Shown one piece after another: positions 30,104 through 39,754 of a stretch of 64,000 nt of DNA. The stretch comes from Flavobacterium sp. 90 (lineage in GTDB: Bacteria; Bacteroidota; Bacteroidia; Flavobacteriales; Flavobacteriaceae), in NCBI RefSeq assembly GCF_004339525.1, contig NZ_SMGE01000001.1, positions 5,394,001 through 5,458,000 on the forward strand, read 5' to 3'. The translations under genes and the position numbers were made by a program. Within the stretch, counting starts at the first letter, position 1; the number at the start of each line of letters is the position of its first letter. The notes under the pieces are model-generated. The model was not told the DNA's origin and made no database searches. It saw only the letters and a program-made list of their open reading frames with translations.

Positions 30104-31531
30104 ATGGAAATATTTCATATCAGTGCAGAATGTTACCCAATGGCAAAGGTTGGCGGATTGGCAGATGTTGTAGGCGCTTTACCTAAATATCAAACTAATG
30201 CAGGTCATCAGGTTAGAGTTGTGGTACCTTGTTATGATACTAAATTTAGAAAGGAAAACGATTTTGAATGTGTTCATTGGGGAAGTATTAAATTAGGAAA
30301 TTTTAATTTCCCGTTTAGTGTTTTAAAAGAAACTACTAATAAGTTAGGCTACGAATTATATCTCATAGAAATAGATGAATTGTTCAATCGTCCTAATGTA
30401 TATGGATATGAAGATGATATTGAGCGATTTATATCTTTTCAGATTGCAGCTTTAGATTGGATCTTGGCACGTCAAACGGTTCCGGATGTCATTAATTGTC
30501 ACGATCATCATACTGGAGTAATTCCGTTTATGATCAAATATGCTTATAAATATGAAAGTCTTGCCAATGTAAAAACGGTTATTACAATTCATAATGGGTT
30601 GTATCAAGGCTGGTTCAGTTTTGATAAACTGTATTATTTGCCGGAATTTGATTTGATTCATGTTGGATTTTTAGAATGGAATAATTCTCTAAATTCTCTT
30701 GCAGTTGGAATTAAGTGTGCTCATGCTGTTACGACTGTTTCTCCTAGTTATTTAAACGAAATAAATGTCTCTGCAAATGGATTAGAAGGATTATTTAATT
30801 CTGTGCGTTATAAATCGAGAGGGATTTTAAACGGAATTGATATCGAAGTTTGGGATCCGTCAAAAGATATAATGATTGCTGAAAATTATTCTATTGATAC
30901 TTTCGAAATTGGAAAACAAAAGAATAAAGAAAAACTATGTGAACAATTTGAATTAGATCCTTCAAAACCTTTGTTCAGTTTTATTGGTCGTTTGTTTGAA
31001 GAAAAAGGAGGGGATTTATTACCACAAGCTTCAGCATTAGCATTATCGGAAAATTTTGAAAACATTAATATTTTGATTTTAGGATCAGGAAATTCATTAA
31101 TTGAAGAACAATTGCTGCAATTACGAAATGACTACAATGGAAATTACAATGTTTTTATTGGTTATAATGAAGAATTAGCTCATTTGATTTATGCGGGTTC
31201 AGATTACATTTTAATGCCTTCGAGAGTGGAACCTTGCGGATTAAATCAGATGTATGCTTTACGTTATGGTACGGTTCCAATTGTGAGAAGAACGGGCGGA
31301 TTGCGTGATACTGTGGTTGATTTTGGTGATGATGGAAACGGAATTTGTCATGATCAGGCTTCAGTTGGTGATATTTGTTATTCTATAAATCGTGCGGTCA
31401 AGTTGTATGACGATAAAATAAATTTCAATAAAATAGTAAAGAAGGGAATGGCAACAGACCATTCCTGGGAAAGAGTTTGCCAAGAATATATCGAGATATA
31501 CAACCTAATAATTGAGAAAAATGAAATTTAA
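30104..31531 (+). CDS. glgA: Glycogen synthase (ADP-glucose type)
   Basis: A 475-residue GT5 glycosyltransferase that extends alpha-1,4 glucan from ADP-glucose. The N-terminal ADP-glucose site is KVGGLADVVGALP with Lys15 (KTGGL in most homologues; the Thr is Val here, as often in Bacteroidota). The C-terminal domain has SRVEPCGLNQMYALRYG with the catalytic Glu. It is first in the glycogen cluster, and its last 11 bases overlap glgC. Confidence 0.93.
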   Translation: MEIFHISAECYPMAKVGGLADVVGALPKYQTNAGHQVRVVVPCYDTKFRKENDFECVHWGSIKLGNFNFPFSVLKETTNKLGYELYLIEIDELFNRPNVYGYEDDIERFISFQIAALDWILARQTVPDVINCHDHHTGVIPFMIKYAYKYESLANVKTVITIHNGLYQGWFSFDKLYYLPEFDLIHVGFLEWNNSLNSLAVGIKCAHAVTTVSPSYLNEINVSANGLEGLFNSVRYKSRGILNGIDIEVWDPSKDIMIAENYSIDTFEIGKQKNKEKLCEQFELDPSKPLFSFIGRLFEEKGGDLLPQASALALSENFENINILILGSGNSLIEEQLLQLRNDYNGNYNVFIGYNEELAHLIYAGSDYILMPSRVEPCGLNQMYALRYGTVPIVRRTGGLRDTVVDFGDDGNGICHDQASVGDICYSINRAVKLYDDKINFNKIVKKGMATDHSWERVCQEYIEIYNLIIEKNEI

Positions 31532-32801
31532 AAAGAAAAATGTAGTTGCTATTATTTTAGGAGGAGGACAAGGATCACGTTTGTTTCCATTAACTGAGAC
31601 AAGATCAAAACCTGCAGTTCCAATTGGTGGAAAATACCGATTAGTTGATATTCCTATTTCAAATTGTATCAATTCGGATATTTTTAAAATATTTGTTTTG
31701 ACACAGTTTAACTCAGCATCTTTGAATGCTCATATCAAAAACACCTTTAATTTTAGTATTTTCAGTCAATCATTTGTTGATATTTTAGCAGCAGAACAAA
31801 CTCCGGATAATCCAACTTGGTTTCAGGGAACTGCGGATGCTGTTCGACAATGTATGTCGCATTTTTTAAAACATGAATTCGATCATGCATTAATTTTATC
31901 TGGTGATCAATTATATCAAATGGATTTTAACGAAATGCTGGAAGCTCATATTGCTGCCGATGCCGAAATTTCGATAGCTACATTACCTGTAAACGCAAAA
32001 GATGCACCGGAATTTGGAATTCTGAAAACGAATCATGAAAGCTGTATTGAAGCATTTATTGAAAAACCTCACGCTTCGCTTTTACCGGAATGGGAATCTG
32101 AAGTAAGCGAGCAAATGCAGGAAAAAGGTAAAAAATATTTGGCCTCAATGGGTATTTATATTTTTAACCGTCAATTATTAGAAGATTTAATGGCTGATCC
32201 GGAAACGAAAGATTTCGGAAAAGAAATTATTCCGCAAGCTGTTGGAAAACATAAAATTCTGAGTTATCAATATGAAGGATATTGGACAGATATTGGAAAT
32301 ATTGAATCTTTCTTTGAGGCAAATATAGGTTTAACGGCTGATATTCCGGAATTTAATTTGTTTGATAATGATAATAAAATTTTCACAAGACCAAGATTAT
32401 TGCCGCCTTCTAAATTTAGAAATTCAGTTATCAATCAATCGTTAATTTCTGAAGGTTGTATTATTAATGCAAAGGAAATAAAAAGTTCGGTTATTGGAAT
32501 TCGTTCCAGAATAGGTGCCGGAACTGTTCTTGAAAATTGTTATGTGATGGGGAATGATTTCTATCAGGATCTAGATGAATTAAATCACGAAGCGAGTATT
32601 AATAAAATACATGTAGGAATTGGCGAAAACTGCTTTATACAAAATGCTTTAATAGATAAAAATGTTCGAATAGGAAACAACGTTCATATTAGCGGTGGAA
32701 AGCATTTGGATAATTTTACAAATGAATTATATAGCATAAAAGACGGAATTGTTGTCATTAAAAAAGGAGCTATTCTTTCTGATAATTTTAGAATTGAATA
32801 A
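31521..32801 (+). CDS. glgC: Glucose-1-phosphate adenylyltransferase
   Basis: A 426-residue enzyme making ADP-glucose, the donor for GlgA. It has the nucleotide loop GGGQGSRLFPLT, the KPAVPIGGKYRLVDIPISN substrate region (split here by position), GDQLYQMD and the active-site YWTDIGNIESF, followed by a left-handed beta-helix domain. The ATG at 31521 is chosen over an in-frame TTG at 31512; it overlaps glgA by 11 bases in another frame, implying coupled translation. Confidence 0.93.
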   Translation: MKFKKKNVVAIILGGGQGSRLFPLTETRSKPAVPIGGKYRLVDIPISNCINSDIFKIFVLTQFNSASLNAHIKNTFNFSIFSQSFVDILAAEQTPDNPTWFQGTADAVRQCMSHFLKHEFDHALILSGDQLYQMDFNEMLEAHIAADAEISIATLPVNAKDAPEFGILKTNHESCIEAFIEKPHASLLPEWESEVSEQMQEKGKKYLASMGIYIFNRQLLEDLMADPETKDFGKEIIPQAVGKHKILSYQYEGYWTDIGNIESFFEANIGLTADIPEFNLFDNDNKIFTRPRLLPPSKFRNSVINQSLISEGCIINAKEIKSSVIGIRSRIGAGTVLENCYVMGNDFYQDLDELNHEASINKIHVGIGENCFIQNALIDKNVRIGNNVHISGGKHLDNFTNELYSIKDGIVVIKKGAILSDNFRIE

Positions 32802-32837
32802 AAACCTAAAAATTAATTGTTGCCTTAAAAACCAAAT

Positions 32838-34742
32838 ATGAATAAAGTTATCACGCATTCTCTATTTACTGATTTTGATATTGATTTATTCAAAGCCGGA
32901 AAACACTTCAAATTATACGAAAAATTAGGAGCGCATTTAATTGAAGTTAACGGAGTAAAAGGTGTTTATTTTGCGGTTTGGGCTCCAACTGCTCAATCTG
33001 TTTCGGTTGTTGGTGATTTTAATTATTGGACTCAGGGTGAACATTTATTGCAAGTACGCTGGGATTCTTCTGGAATATGGGAAGGATTTATTCCGTATAT
33101 TACAAAAGGAGCACTTTATAAATATAAAATTCAATCGAATATAAATGGAATCATAACCGAAAAGGCTGATCCATTTGCTTTGTATTGTGAGAAACCACCT
33201 CATACAGCTTCTGTTGTATGGGATTTGGATTATAACTGGAAAGACGAAAATTGGATGCAATCCCGTCAGGAAAACAATGCTCTTGATAAACCATATTCAG
33301 TTTATGAAGTGCATCTTGGATCGTGGAAACGTGCCGAAAATAATCGTTTTTTGACATATCTGGAACTTGCCGATGATTTAGTAAAATATGTTAAGGAAAC
33401 GGGTTTTACACACGTGGAATTCATGCCAATTATGGAATATCCTTATGATCCGTCGTGGGGTTATCAATTAACTGGATATTTTGCACCGACTTCTCGTTTT
33501 GGGAAACCGCAGGATTTTATGGTTTTGGTTGACAAATTACATCAGGCTGGAATTGGCGTTATTTTAGACTGGGTTCCATCACATTTTCCTGATGATGCAC
33601 ATGGTTTAGGTTTCTTTGACGGATCTCATTTGTATGAACATCCGGATCGTAGAAAAGGGTATCATCCGGATTGGAAAAGTTTGGTTTTTAATTATGGGCG
33701 AAATGAAGTTCGAGCTTTCTTAATTAGTAATGCTGTTTTTTGGCTTCAACAATATCATGCTGATGGTTTGAGAGTCGATGCTGTTGCTTCGATGTTGTAT
33801 CTTGATTATTCCCGTAATGATGGCGAATGGGAACCTAATATTTATGGCGGAAGAGAGAATCTTGAAACGATAAGTTTTCTTAAAGAATTCAATGAAGTAA
33901 TTTATGCTAATTTTAATGGAGTTCAAACTATCGCTGAAGAAAGCACTTCTTTTTCCATGGTTTCAAGACCTACGTTTACAGGCGGTTTAGGTTTTGGAAT
34001 GAAATGGATGATGGGCTGGATGCACGATACTTTGAAATATTTTCAGAAGGAAACTGTTTATAGAAAATACCATCAGAATGATTTGACTTTTTCGATGACA
34101 TATGCTTTTACGGAGAATTTTATGTTGCCATTTTCTCATGACGAAGTGGTTTACGGAAAGAAATCTATTGCCAATAAAATGCCGGGAGACGAATGGCAGA
34201 AATTTGCCAATTTAAGATTACTCTACGGTTATATGTTCACGCATCCGGGAACTAAACTATTGTTTATGGGATCTGAATTTGGACAAAGTGATGAATGGAA
34301 TTTTGAAAAAAGTTTAGATTGGCATTTACTTCAGTATGATTTTCATGCAGGAATAAAAAATGTAATTACAGATTTAAATCACTTATATAAATCGCGTCCT
34401 GCATTGTATGAAAAACAATTTACCGGTGAAGGTTTTGAATGGATTAATTACTCAGATCATCAAAATGCGGTTCTATCTTATATTCGAAAAGGAAATAATT
34501 CAGATGAAAATCTAGTTGTAGTTTGTAATTTCACGCAAGTCGTACGAGAAAACTACAGAATAGGAATTTCGCAGAAAGGAAAACTGGAAGAAATCTTTAA
34601 TAGTGACGCGACAGTTTACGGAGGAAGCGGCATTGGAAATTCCAAAACAATAAAAATAGACGCTACGCCTTATGATGGCAGAGATTTTTCTGTTGAATTA
34701 ATTTTACCGCCTTTGAGTGTTACAGTTTATTCGTTTGTATAA
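32838..34742 (+). CDS. glgB: 1,4-alpha-glucan branching enzyme
   Basis: A 634-residue GH13 enzyme that adds alpha-1,6 branches to glycogen. An N-terminal CBM48 domain (about 20-110, with AVWAPTAQSVSVVGDFN) precedes the TIM barrel with nucleophile Asp314 in LRVDAVASM, general acid Glu367/368 in AEEST and transition-state Asp in FSHDEVVYGK; the C-terminal beta domain ends VTVYSFV. It lies 36 bases after glgC. A hairpin with T tail follows at 34857. Confidence 0.94.
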   Translation: MNKVITHSLFTDFDIDLFKAGKHFKLYEKLGAHLIEVNGVKGVYFAVWAPTAQSVSVVGDFNYWTQGEHLLQVRWDSSGIWEGFIPYITKGALYKYKIQSNINGIITEKADPFALYCEKPPHTASVVWDLDYNWKDENWMQSRQENNALDKPYSVYEVHLGSWKRAENNRFLTYLELADDLVKYVKETGFTHVEFMPIMEYPYDPSWGYQLTGYFAPTSRFGKPQDFMVLVDKLHQAGIGVILDWVPSHFPDDAHGLGFFDGSHLYEHPDRRKGYHPDWKSLVFNYGRNEVRAFLISNAVFWLQQYHADGLRVDAVASMLYLDYSRNDGEWEPNIYGGRENLETISFLKEFNEVIYANFNGVQTIAEESTSFSMVSRPTFTGGLGFGMKWMMGWMHDTLKYFQKETVYRKYHQNDLTFSMTYAFTENFMLPFSHDEVVYGKKSIANKMPGDEWQKFANLRLLYGYMFTHPGTKLLFMGSEFGQSDEWNFEKSLDWHLLQYDFHAGIKNVITDLNHLYKSRPALYEKQFTGEGFEWINYSDHQNAVLSYIRKGNNSDENLVVVCNFTQVVRENYRIGISQKGKLEEIFNSDATVYGGSGIGNSKTIKIDATPYDGRDFSVELILPPLSVTVYSFV

Positions 34743-34856
34743 AACATCAATTATATTTTTAGAATATCATTTTATCAGTTTAGAGTTTTTAAATTGTAGA
34801 ATTGGTGATTTTTTGAACCGTTATTTAGTACTCGTTCAGAAAAAACGTTTTCGTGA

Positions 34857-34895
34857 ATAAACCTTTTATTCATAGAGGTTTATCTAGTTTTTTTG
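34857..34895 (+). terminator. Probable glgB terminator
   Basis: ATAAACCT (34857-34864) pairs with AGGTTTAT (34876-34883), followed by CTAG and a T run. The GH31 gene then has a -7-like TATGTTTG at 34896-34903, with no clear -33 box. Confidence 0.5.
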
Positions 34896-34942
34896 TATGT
34901 TTGAAATAAAGATTAGCGTTCTACAATTAACTCATTAGCGAT

Positions 34943-37342
34943 ATGATTACAAATACATCATTAGAATACAAAGGCGATTTATATCCATCAAAAATTGTCT
35001 CATTTCAACATGAAGGCGATTCAATCTTTTTTCATACAGATAACAAAGTAATCTTAAAAGTTACTATTCTTAGAGACAGTTTAATTCGATTTCGTTTTAC
35101 TACAAAAGGGTATTTTAGCAACGATTTTTCGTATGCAATAGATAAAACGCAGCTTCACGGTTATAATTTTTTAGAACTTAAAGAAGAAGAAACTTATTTT
35201 CAGATTAGAACAAGTAAGGTCAAATGCAAAATTCAAAAATCAGATCTTCGTTTGTCTATTTATGATTTAAATGATCTTTTGATTCTGGAAGATGAACTTG
35301 GTTTTCACTGGGAAGAAAGCTATGAATATGGTGGAAATATTGTAAAAATGAGTAAATCGTCAAAAGACGGTGAATGTTTTTACGGGCTTGGTGACAAAGC
35401 AACTCAAATGAATTTAAAAGGTAAAAGATTAGAAAATTTTGCCACAGATCAATATGCTTATCAAAAAGAGCAAGATCCATTATATAAGGTAGTTCCGTTT
35501 TATATCGGGTTGCATAACAAGCAATCTTACGGAATTTTCTTTGACAATACTTTTAGAACTTTCTTTGATTTTTGTCAGGAAAGAAGAAATGTTACCAGCT
35601 TTTGGGCAGAAGGTGGCGAGATGAATTATTACTTTATTTACGGGCCACAAATGCAAGATGTGGTCACTACATATACTGATTTAACTGGTAAACCGGAACT
35701 TCCGCCACTTTGGGTTTTGGGTTATCATCAATGTAAATGGAGTTATTATCCGGAAAGTAAAGTAAAAGAGATTACTTCGAAATTTCGAGAACTAAAAATT
35801 CCGTGTGATGCCATTTATTTGGATATTGATTACATGGAAGGATTTCGATGTTTTACCTGGAATAAAGAATATTTTCCTGATCCAAAAAGAATGGTTGCAG
35901 AATTAGCCGAAGACGGTTTTAAAACTGTAGTAATCATCGATCCGGGAATTAAAATTGACAAAGATTATTGGGTTTATAAAGAAGCTTTAGAAAAAGATTA
36001 TTTCTGTAAAAGAGCTGATGGACCATATATGAAAGGAAAAGTTTGGCCAGGTGAGTGTAATTTTCCTGATTATACAAATCCCGTTGTTAGAGAATGGTGG
36101 GCTGGATTATTTAAAGAATTAATTTCAGATATTGGTGTAAAAGGAGTTTGGAATGACATGAATGAACCTGCCGTTATGGAGGTTCCAAATAAAACTTTCC
36201 CAATGGATGTTCGTCACGTTTACGACGGAAATCCTTGCAGTCATAGAAAAGCGCACAATATTTACGGAACACAAATGGCACGCGCAACTTATCATGGCGT
36301 GAAGCGATTTGCATATCCTAAACGTCCTTTCGTAATCACAAGATCTGCTTATTCCGGAGCTCAACGTTATACATCGTCATGGACAGGAGATAATGTGGCA
36401 ACTTGGGAACATTTATGGATTGCCAATATTCAGGTACAAAGAATGTGTATTTCAGGGATGGGATTCACAGGTTCTGATATTGGAGGCTTTGCTGAACAAC
36501 CAACCGGAGAATTATATGCACGTTGGATTCAGTTAGGTGTTTTTCACCCGTTTTGTAGAACACATTCTTCCGGAGATCATGGAAATCAGGAACCTTGGGC
36601 TTTTGATGAAGAAGTGATCAATATTACCCGAAAATTTGTGAGTTTGCGCTACCAGTTATTACCTTATTTATATACCATGTTCTGGCAATATATTGAAGAA
36701 GGAATTCCAATGCTGAAACCTTTAGTTTATTATGATCAGGATGATACACAAACGCATTATCGTAATGACGAATTCATCTTTGGAAACCAGATTTTAGTTT
36801 GTCCAATCCTTGAACCTAATGCTGTAGGTAGACGTATGTATATTCCAAGAGGTGAGTGGTATAACTATTGGACAAATGAGTTTTCGAATGGAGGAAGAGA
36901 AGTTTGGGTTGATACTAAATTTGATGAGATTCCCGTGTTTGTAAAAGCAGGCGCGATTATTCCAAAATATCCGGTGCAGCAATATGTTGGTGAACTTGAA
37001 TTTGATGAATTGGTTCTTGATTTATACTTTAAAAACGGAAAAGAGAAGTCTGTAGTTTATGAAGATGCTCAGGATGGTTACGATTATAAAAAAGGGCGAT
37101 ATAGCTTTTTATCTTTCACTACAGTAGGAAAAGAAAAAGAACTAATTGTTCAGCTTCATAAAGAAGGAAAATACGATACACCTTATACCAAGTATAAAAT
37201 TAATTTGATTGGATTGCCGTTTAAAGTTACCGAAATCGAAATTGACAATGAAAATGTCGTGTTTGATAAAATTGCTTTTGATGAAAATAACTTCTTAATT
37301 GTTGATAAAGAGTTTACTGAATTACATATTATTGGAGAATAA
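34943..37342 (+). CDS. Glycoside hydrolase family 31 alpha-glucosidase
   Basis: A 799-residue enzyme. The N-terminal galactose-mutarotase-like domain (to about 240) is followed by the TIM barrel with nucleophile Asp405 in VWNDMNEPAV and acid/base Asp483 in SSWTGDN, then C-terminal beta domains. GH31 enzymes release glucose from alpha-glucans. There is no signal peptide, so it should act in the cytoplasm; its place after glgB suggests glycogen or maltodextrin breakdown. No GlgX or phosphorylase gene is present in this cluster. Confidence 0.93.
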   Translation: MITNTSLEYKGDLYPSKIVSFQHEGDSIFFHTDNKVILKVTILRDSLIRFRFTTKGYFSNDFSYAIDKTQLHGYNFLELKEEETYFQIRTSKVKCKIQKSDLRLSIYDLNDLLILEDELGFHWEESYEYGGNIVKMSKSSKDGECFYGLGDKATQMNLKGKRLENFATDQYAYQKEQDPLYKVVPFYIGLHNKQSYGIFFDNTFRTFFDFCQERRNVTSFWAEGGEMNYYFIYGPQMQDVVTTYTDLTGKPELPPLWVLGYHQCKWSYYPESKVKEITSKFRELKIPCDAIYLDIDYMEGFRCFTWNKEYFPDPKRMVAELAEDGFKTVVIIDPGIKIDKDYWVYKEALEKDYFCKRADGPYMKGKVWPGECNFPDYTNPVVREWWAGLFKELISDIGVKGVWNDMNEPAVMEVPNKTFPMDVRHVYDGNPCSHRKAHNIYGTQMARATYHGVKRFAYPKRPFVITRSAYSGAQRYTSSWTGDNVATWEHLWIANIQVQRMCISGMGFTGSDIGGFAEQPTGELYARWIQLGVFHPFCRTHSSGDHGNQEPWAFDEEVINITRKFVSLRYQLLPYLYTMFWQYIEEGIPMLKPLVYYDQDDTQTHYRNDEFIFGNQILVCPILEPNAVGRRMYIPRGEWYNYWTNEFSNGGREVWVDTKFDEIPVFVKAGAIIPKYPVQQYVGELEFDELVLDLYFKNGKEKSVVYEDAQDGYDYKKGRYSFLSFTTVGKEKELIVQLHKEGKYDTPYTKYKINLIGLPFKVTEIEIDNENVVFDKIAFDENNFLIVDKEFTELHIIGE

Positions 37343-37377
37343 GTAAATTCTGATAAATTTTATGAAAATTATATAAA

Positions 37378-37405
37378 TTGGAAATTAATAATAATTGTAT
37401 TTTTG
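37378..37405 (+). promoter_or_regulatory. Promoter of the M48 protease gene
   Basis: TTG at 37378-37380, 17-base spacer, TATTTTTG at 37398-37405; the ATG is 22 bases later. Confidence 0.65.
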
Positions 37406-37427
37406 TGTGTTGTAAAATATCAAAATC

Positions 37428-38237
37428 ATGAAAAAACATTTAATAATAGGCCTATTTGCAGTCGTTTTAGTCGGATGTGCAACCAATCCAATTACGGGAA
37501 AACAAAATTTAAACTTTGTTTCTAATAGCGAACTATTTCCAACATCATTTCAACAATACAGTACTTTTTTAACTGAAAACAAAGTCATTACCGGAACTGC
37601 TGATGCAAAAAGAGTTGACTTGGTTGGATCAAAAATTAAATCTGCCGCCGAAAAATATCTAAATTATTTAGGTCAGTCTCAGTATTTAAAAGATTATCGT
37701 TGGGAGTATAAACTAGTCGACAACAAAGAAGTAAATGCATGGTGTCTTCCAGGAGGAAAAATTGTTGTTTACTCGGGAATTTTACCTGTAACTCAAAACG
37801 AATCAGGATTAGCGACGGTTATGGGACATGAAGTTTCGCACGCATTGGCAAATCACGGAGCACAAAGAATGAGTGCTGCACAATTGCAATCAATAGGAGG
37901 TGCTGTTTTGGATGCTGCTACAAGTAATAAGACTGCACAAACTAAAGAAATATTTTCGCAAGCTTATGGAATGGGAACGCAAGTAGGAGTAATGCTTCCG
38001 TTTAGCAGAAGCAACGAAAGTGAAGCTGATAAAATTGGTTTAACATTAATGGCAATAGCTGGTTATAATCCAGATGATGCAATTGCATTTTGGACTAGAA
38101 TGTCAGCTAATTCAGGAGCTGCAGGAACACCGGAATTTATGAGTACGCACCCATCTGATGCGACAAGAATTGCAAATTTAAAAGCATTAATACCAGAAGC
38201 AAGAGCGACAGCGATTAAAGTTGGCATTATAAAATAA
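37428..38237 (+). CDS. M48 family metalloprotease, lipoprotein
   Basis: A 269-residue Oma1/LoiP-like zinc protease. The lipobox LVGC puts the lipid on Cys17. The zinc site is HEVSH (His134, Glu135, His138) with the third ligand Glu in SNESEADKIGL, and a C-terminal substrate region STHPSDATRI. It likely degrades misfolded envelope proteins in the periplasm. It has its own promoter and terminator. Confidence 0.9.
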   Translation: MKKHLIIGLFAVVLVGCATNPITGKQNLNFVSNSELFPTSFQQYSTFLTENKVITGTADAKRVDLVGSKIKSAAEKYLNYLGQSQYLKDYRWEYKLVDNKEVNAWCLPGGKIVVYSGILPVTQNESGLATVMGHEVSHALANHGAQRMSAAQLQSIGGAVLDAATSNKTAQTKEIFSQAYGMGTQVGVMLPFSRSNESEADKIGLTLMAIAGYNPDDAIAFWTRMSANSGAAGTPEFMSTHPSDATRIANLKALIPEARATAIKVGIIK

Positions 38238-38256
38238 AGATAATCATTTGATAAAT

Positions 38257-38290
38257 AAAAAAGCTATTCTAGTTTTAGAGTAGCTTTTTT
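38257..38290 (+). terminator. Terminator of the M48 protease gene
   Basis: Arms 38257-38270 and 38277-38290 pair over 14 bp with one wobble and end in a T run. Confidence 0.9.
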
Positions 38291-38414
38291 ATTGTGATAT
38301 AATACGCGCTGATTTCTGGATTGTTCATGATTTATTAATACAGGAATTTTTTAAAATCTACCTGTTTATGATAAAAATTAGATAAATTCGTAGCGCATTA
38401 ACAAAACCATTTCT

Positions 38415-39734
38415 ATGAAAAACCTACAAAAAGGAGATAAAAAATTATTAAATGCCTGGGCATTTTATGATTGGGCAAATTCAGTTTATACCTTGACAAT
38501 TGCTTCTGCAGTATTTCCTATTTTTTATGAAGCTTTATTCTCTGACCGTGACCATTATATTGATGTTTTCGGCATGCATCTTAAAAACTCAGCTTTAATT
38601 AGTTTTACTACTGCTTTTGCATTTTTAGTGGTTTCTTTTATTTCGCCATTATTATCCGGAATTGCTGATTATGTTGGGAATAAAAAGTCCTTTATGAAGT
38701 TTTTCTGTTACTTGGGTGCTTTATCTTGTATGGGATTATATTGGTTTGATCTTGGAGATATCTATATTGGATTAGCATTTTATTTCTTTGGATTAATTGG
38801 ATATTGGGGAAGTTTGGTTTTTTATAATTCATATTTACCTGATATCGCATTTGAAGAACAACAAGACAGAATTAGTGCCAAAGGATACTCATTAGGTTAC
38901 ATTGGAAGTGTAATTTTACTGATCATTAATCTGGCAATGATTATGAAACCAAAACTTTTTGGAATCACAGGAACAGATGGTGAAGCTGCGATGAAAGCAA
39001 TGCGTTATTCTTTTATAATGGTTGGAGTTTGGTGGATATTATTTAGCCAGTATACGTATTATTATTTACCAAAAGGAAGTAAAGAAACTGGTGAAAAATT
39101 GACAAAATCTGTAGTTTTTAATGGTTTTAAAGAGCTTAAGAAAGTTTGGTCATTGTTGAAAGAAAATATTCCGTTAAAGAGATATTTGGGCGGATTCTTT
39201 GTTTCAAGTATGGCTGTACAAACTGTAATGTTGGTAGCAACTTATTTTGGAGCACAGGAAATTCAATGGTCATCAAAAGAAGAAGGTACTATTGGATTAA
39301 TTATTTGTATTTTGATTATACAATTAGTAGCCGTTATAGGAGCTGTTTTAACTTCTAGAGCTTCTGCTAAATTTGGAAATGTCCCAACCTTAATTGTCAT
39401 TAATGCTATTTGGGCAGTATTTTGTGCTTTGGCTTTCTTTATAACTTTACCAATGCATTTTTATGTTATGGCAACAGTTGCAGGATTTGTAATGGGCGGA
39501 ATCCAGGCTTTATCACGTTCTACGTATTCAAAATTATTGCCGGAAACGGAAGATACAGCTTCGTTTTTTAGTTTTTATGATGTAGCAGAAAAAATCGGAA
39601 TCGTAATCGGGATGTGTGTTTATGGTATTATCGATCAGATTACCGGAAGTCCTCGTGCAGCAATTGTAATTTTGGGAGTTTTCTTTGTTACAGCAATTTT
39701 CTTATTAAGACGAGTACATAAAAAGGCACTTTAA
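38415..39734 (+). CDS. MFS transporter, UMF1/Atg22-like family
   Basis: A 439-residue inner-membrane protein with about 12 helices. The start LLNAWAFYDWANSVYTLTI and GGIQALSRSTYSKLLPE in the second half are hallmarks of the Atg22-like (UMF1) branch of the major facilitator superfamily. Substrates of bacterial members are not established; amino acids or peptides are suggested by the yeast relative. It converges on the serine hydrolase gene with 20 bases between them. Confidence 0.88.
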   Translation: MKNLQKGDKKLLNAWAFYDWANSVYTLTIASAVFPIFYEALFSDRDHYIDVFGMHLKNSALISFTTAFAFLVVSFISPLLSGIADYVGNKKSFMKFFCYLGALSCMGLYWFDLGDIYIGLAFYFFGLIGYWGSLVFYNSYLPDIAFEEQQDRISAKGYSLGYIGSVILLIINLAMIMKPKLFGITGTDGEAAMKAMRYSFIMVGVWWILFSQYTYYYLPKGSKETGEKLTKSVVFNGFKELKKVWSLLKENIPLKRYLGGFFVSSMAVQTVMLVATYFGAQEIQWSSKEEGTIGLIICILIIQLVAVIGAVLTSRASAKFGNVPTLIVINAIWAVFCALAFFITLPMHFYVMATVAGFVMGGIQALSRSTYSKLLPETEDTASFFSFYDVAEKIGIVIGMCVYGIIDQITGSPRAAIVILGVFFVTAIFLLRRVHKKAL

Positions 39735-39754
39735 AAAAAGTACCTTATAATAAA

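Noticed and set aside
39724..39750. Hairpin between the UMF1 transporter and serine hydrolase genes as a terminator
   Set aside because: The possible stem around AAGGCACTTT/AAAGTACCTT is imperfect and overlaps the transporter stop codon, and it has no clear T run.
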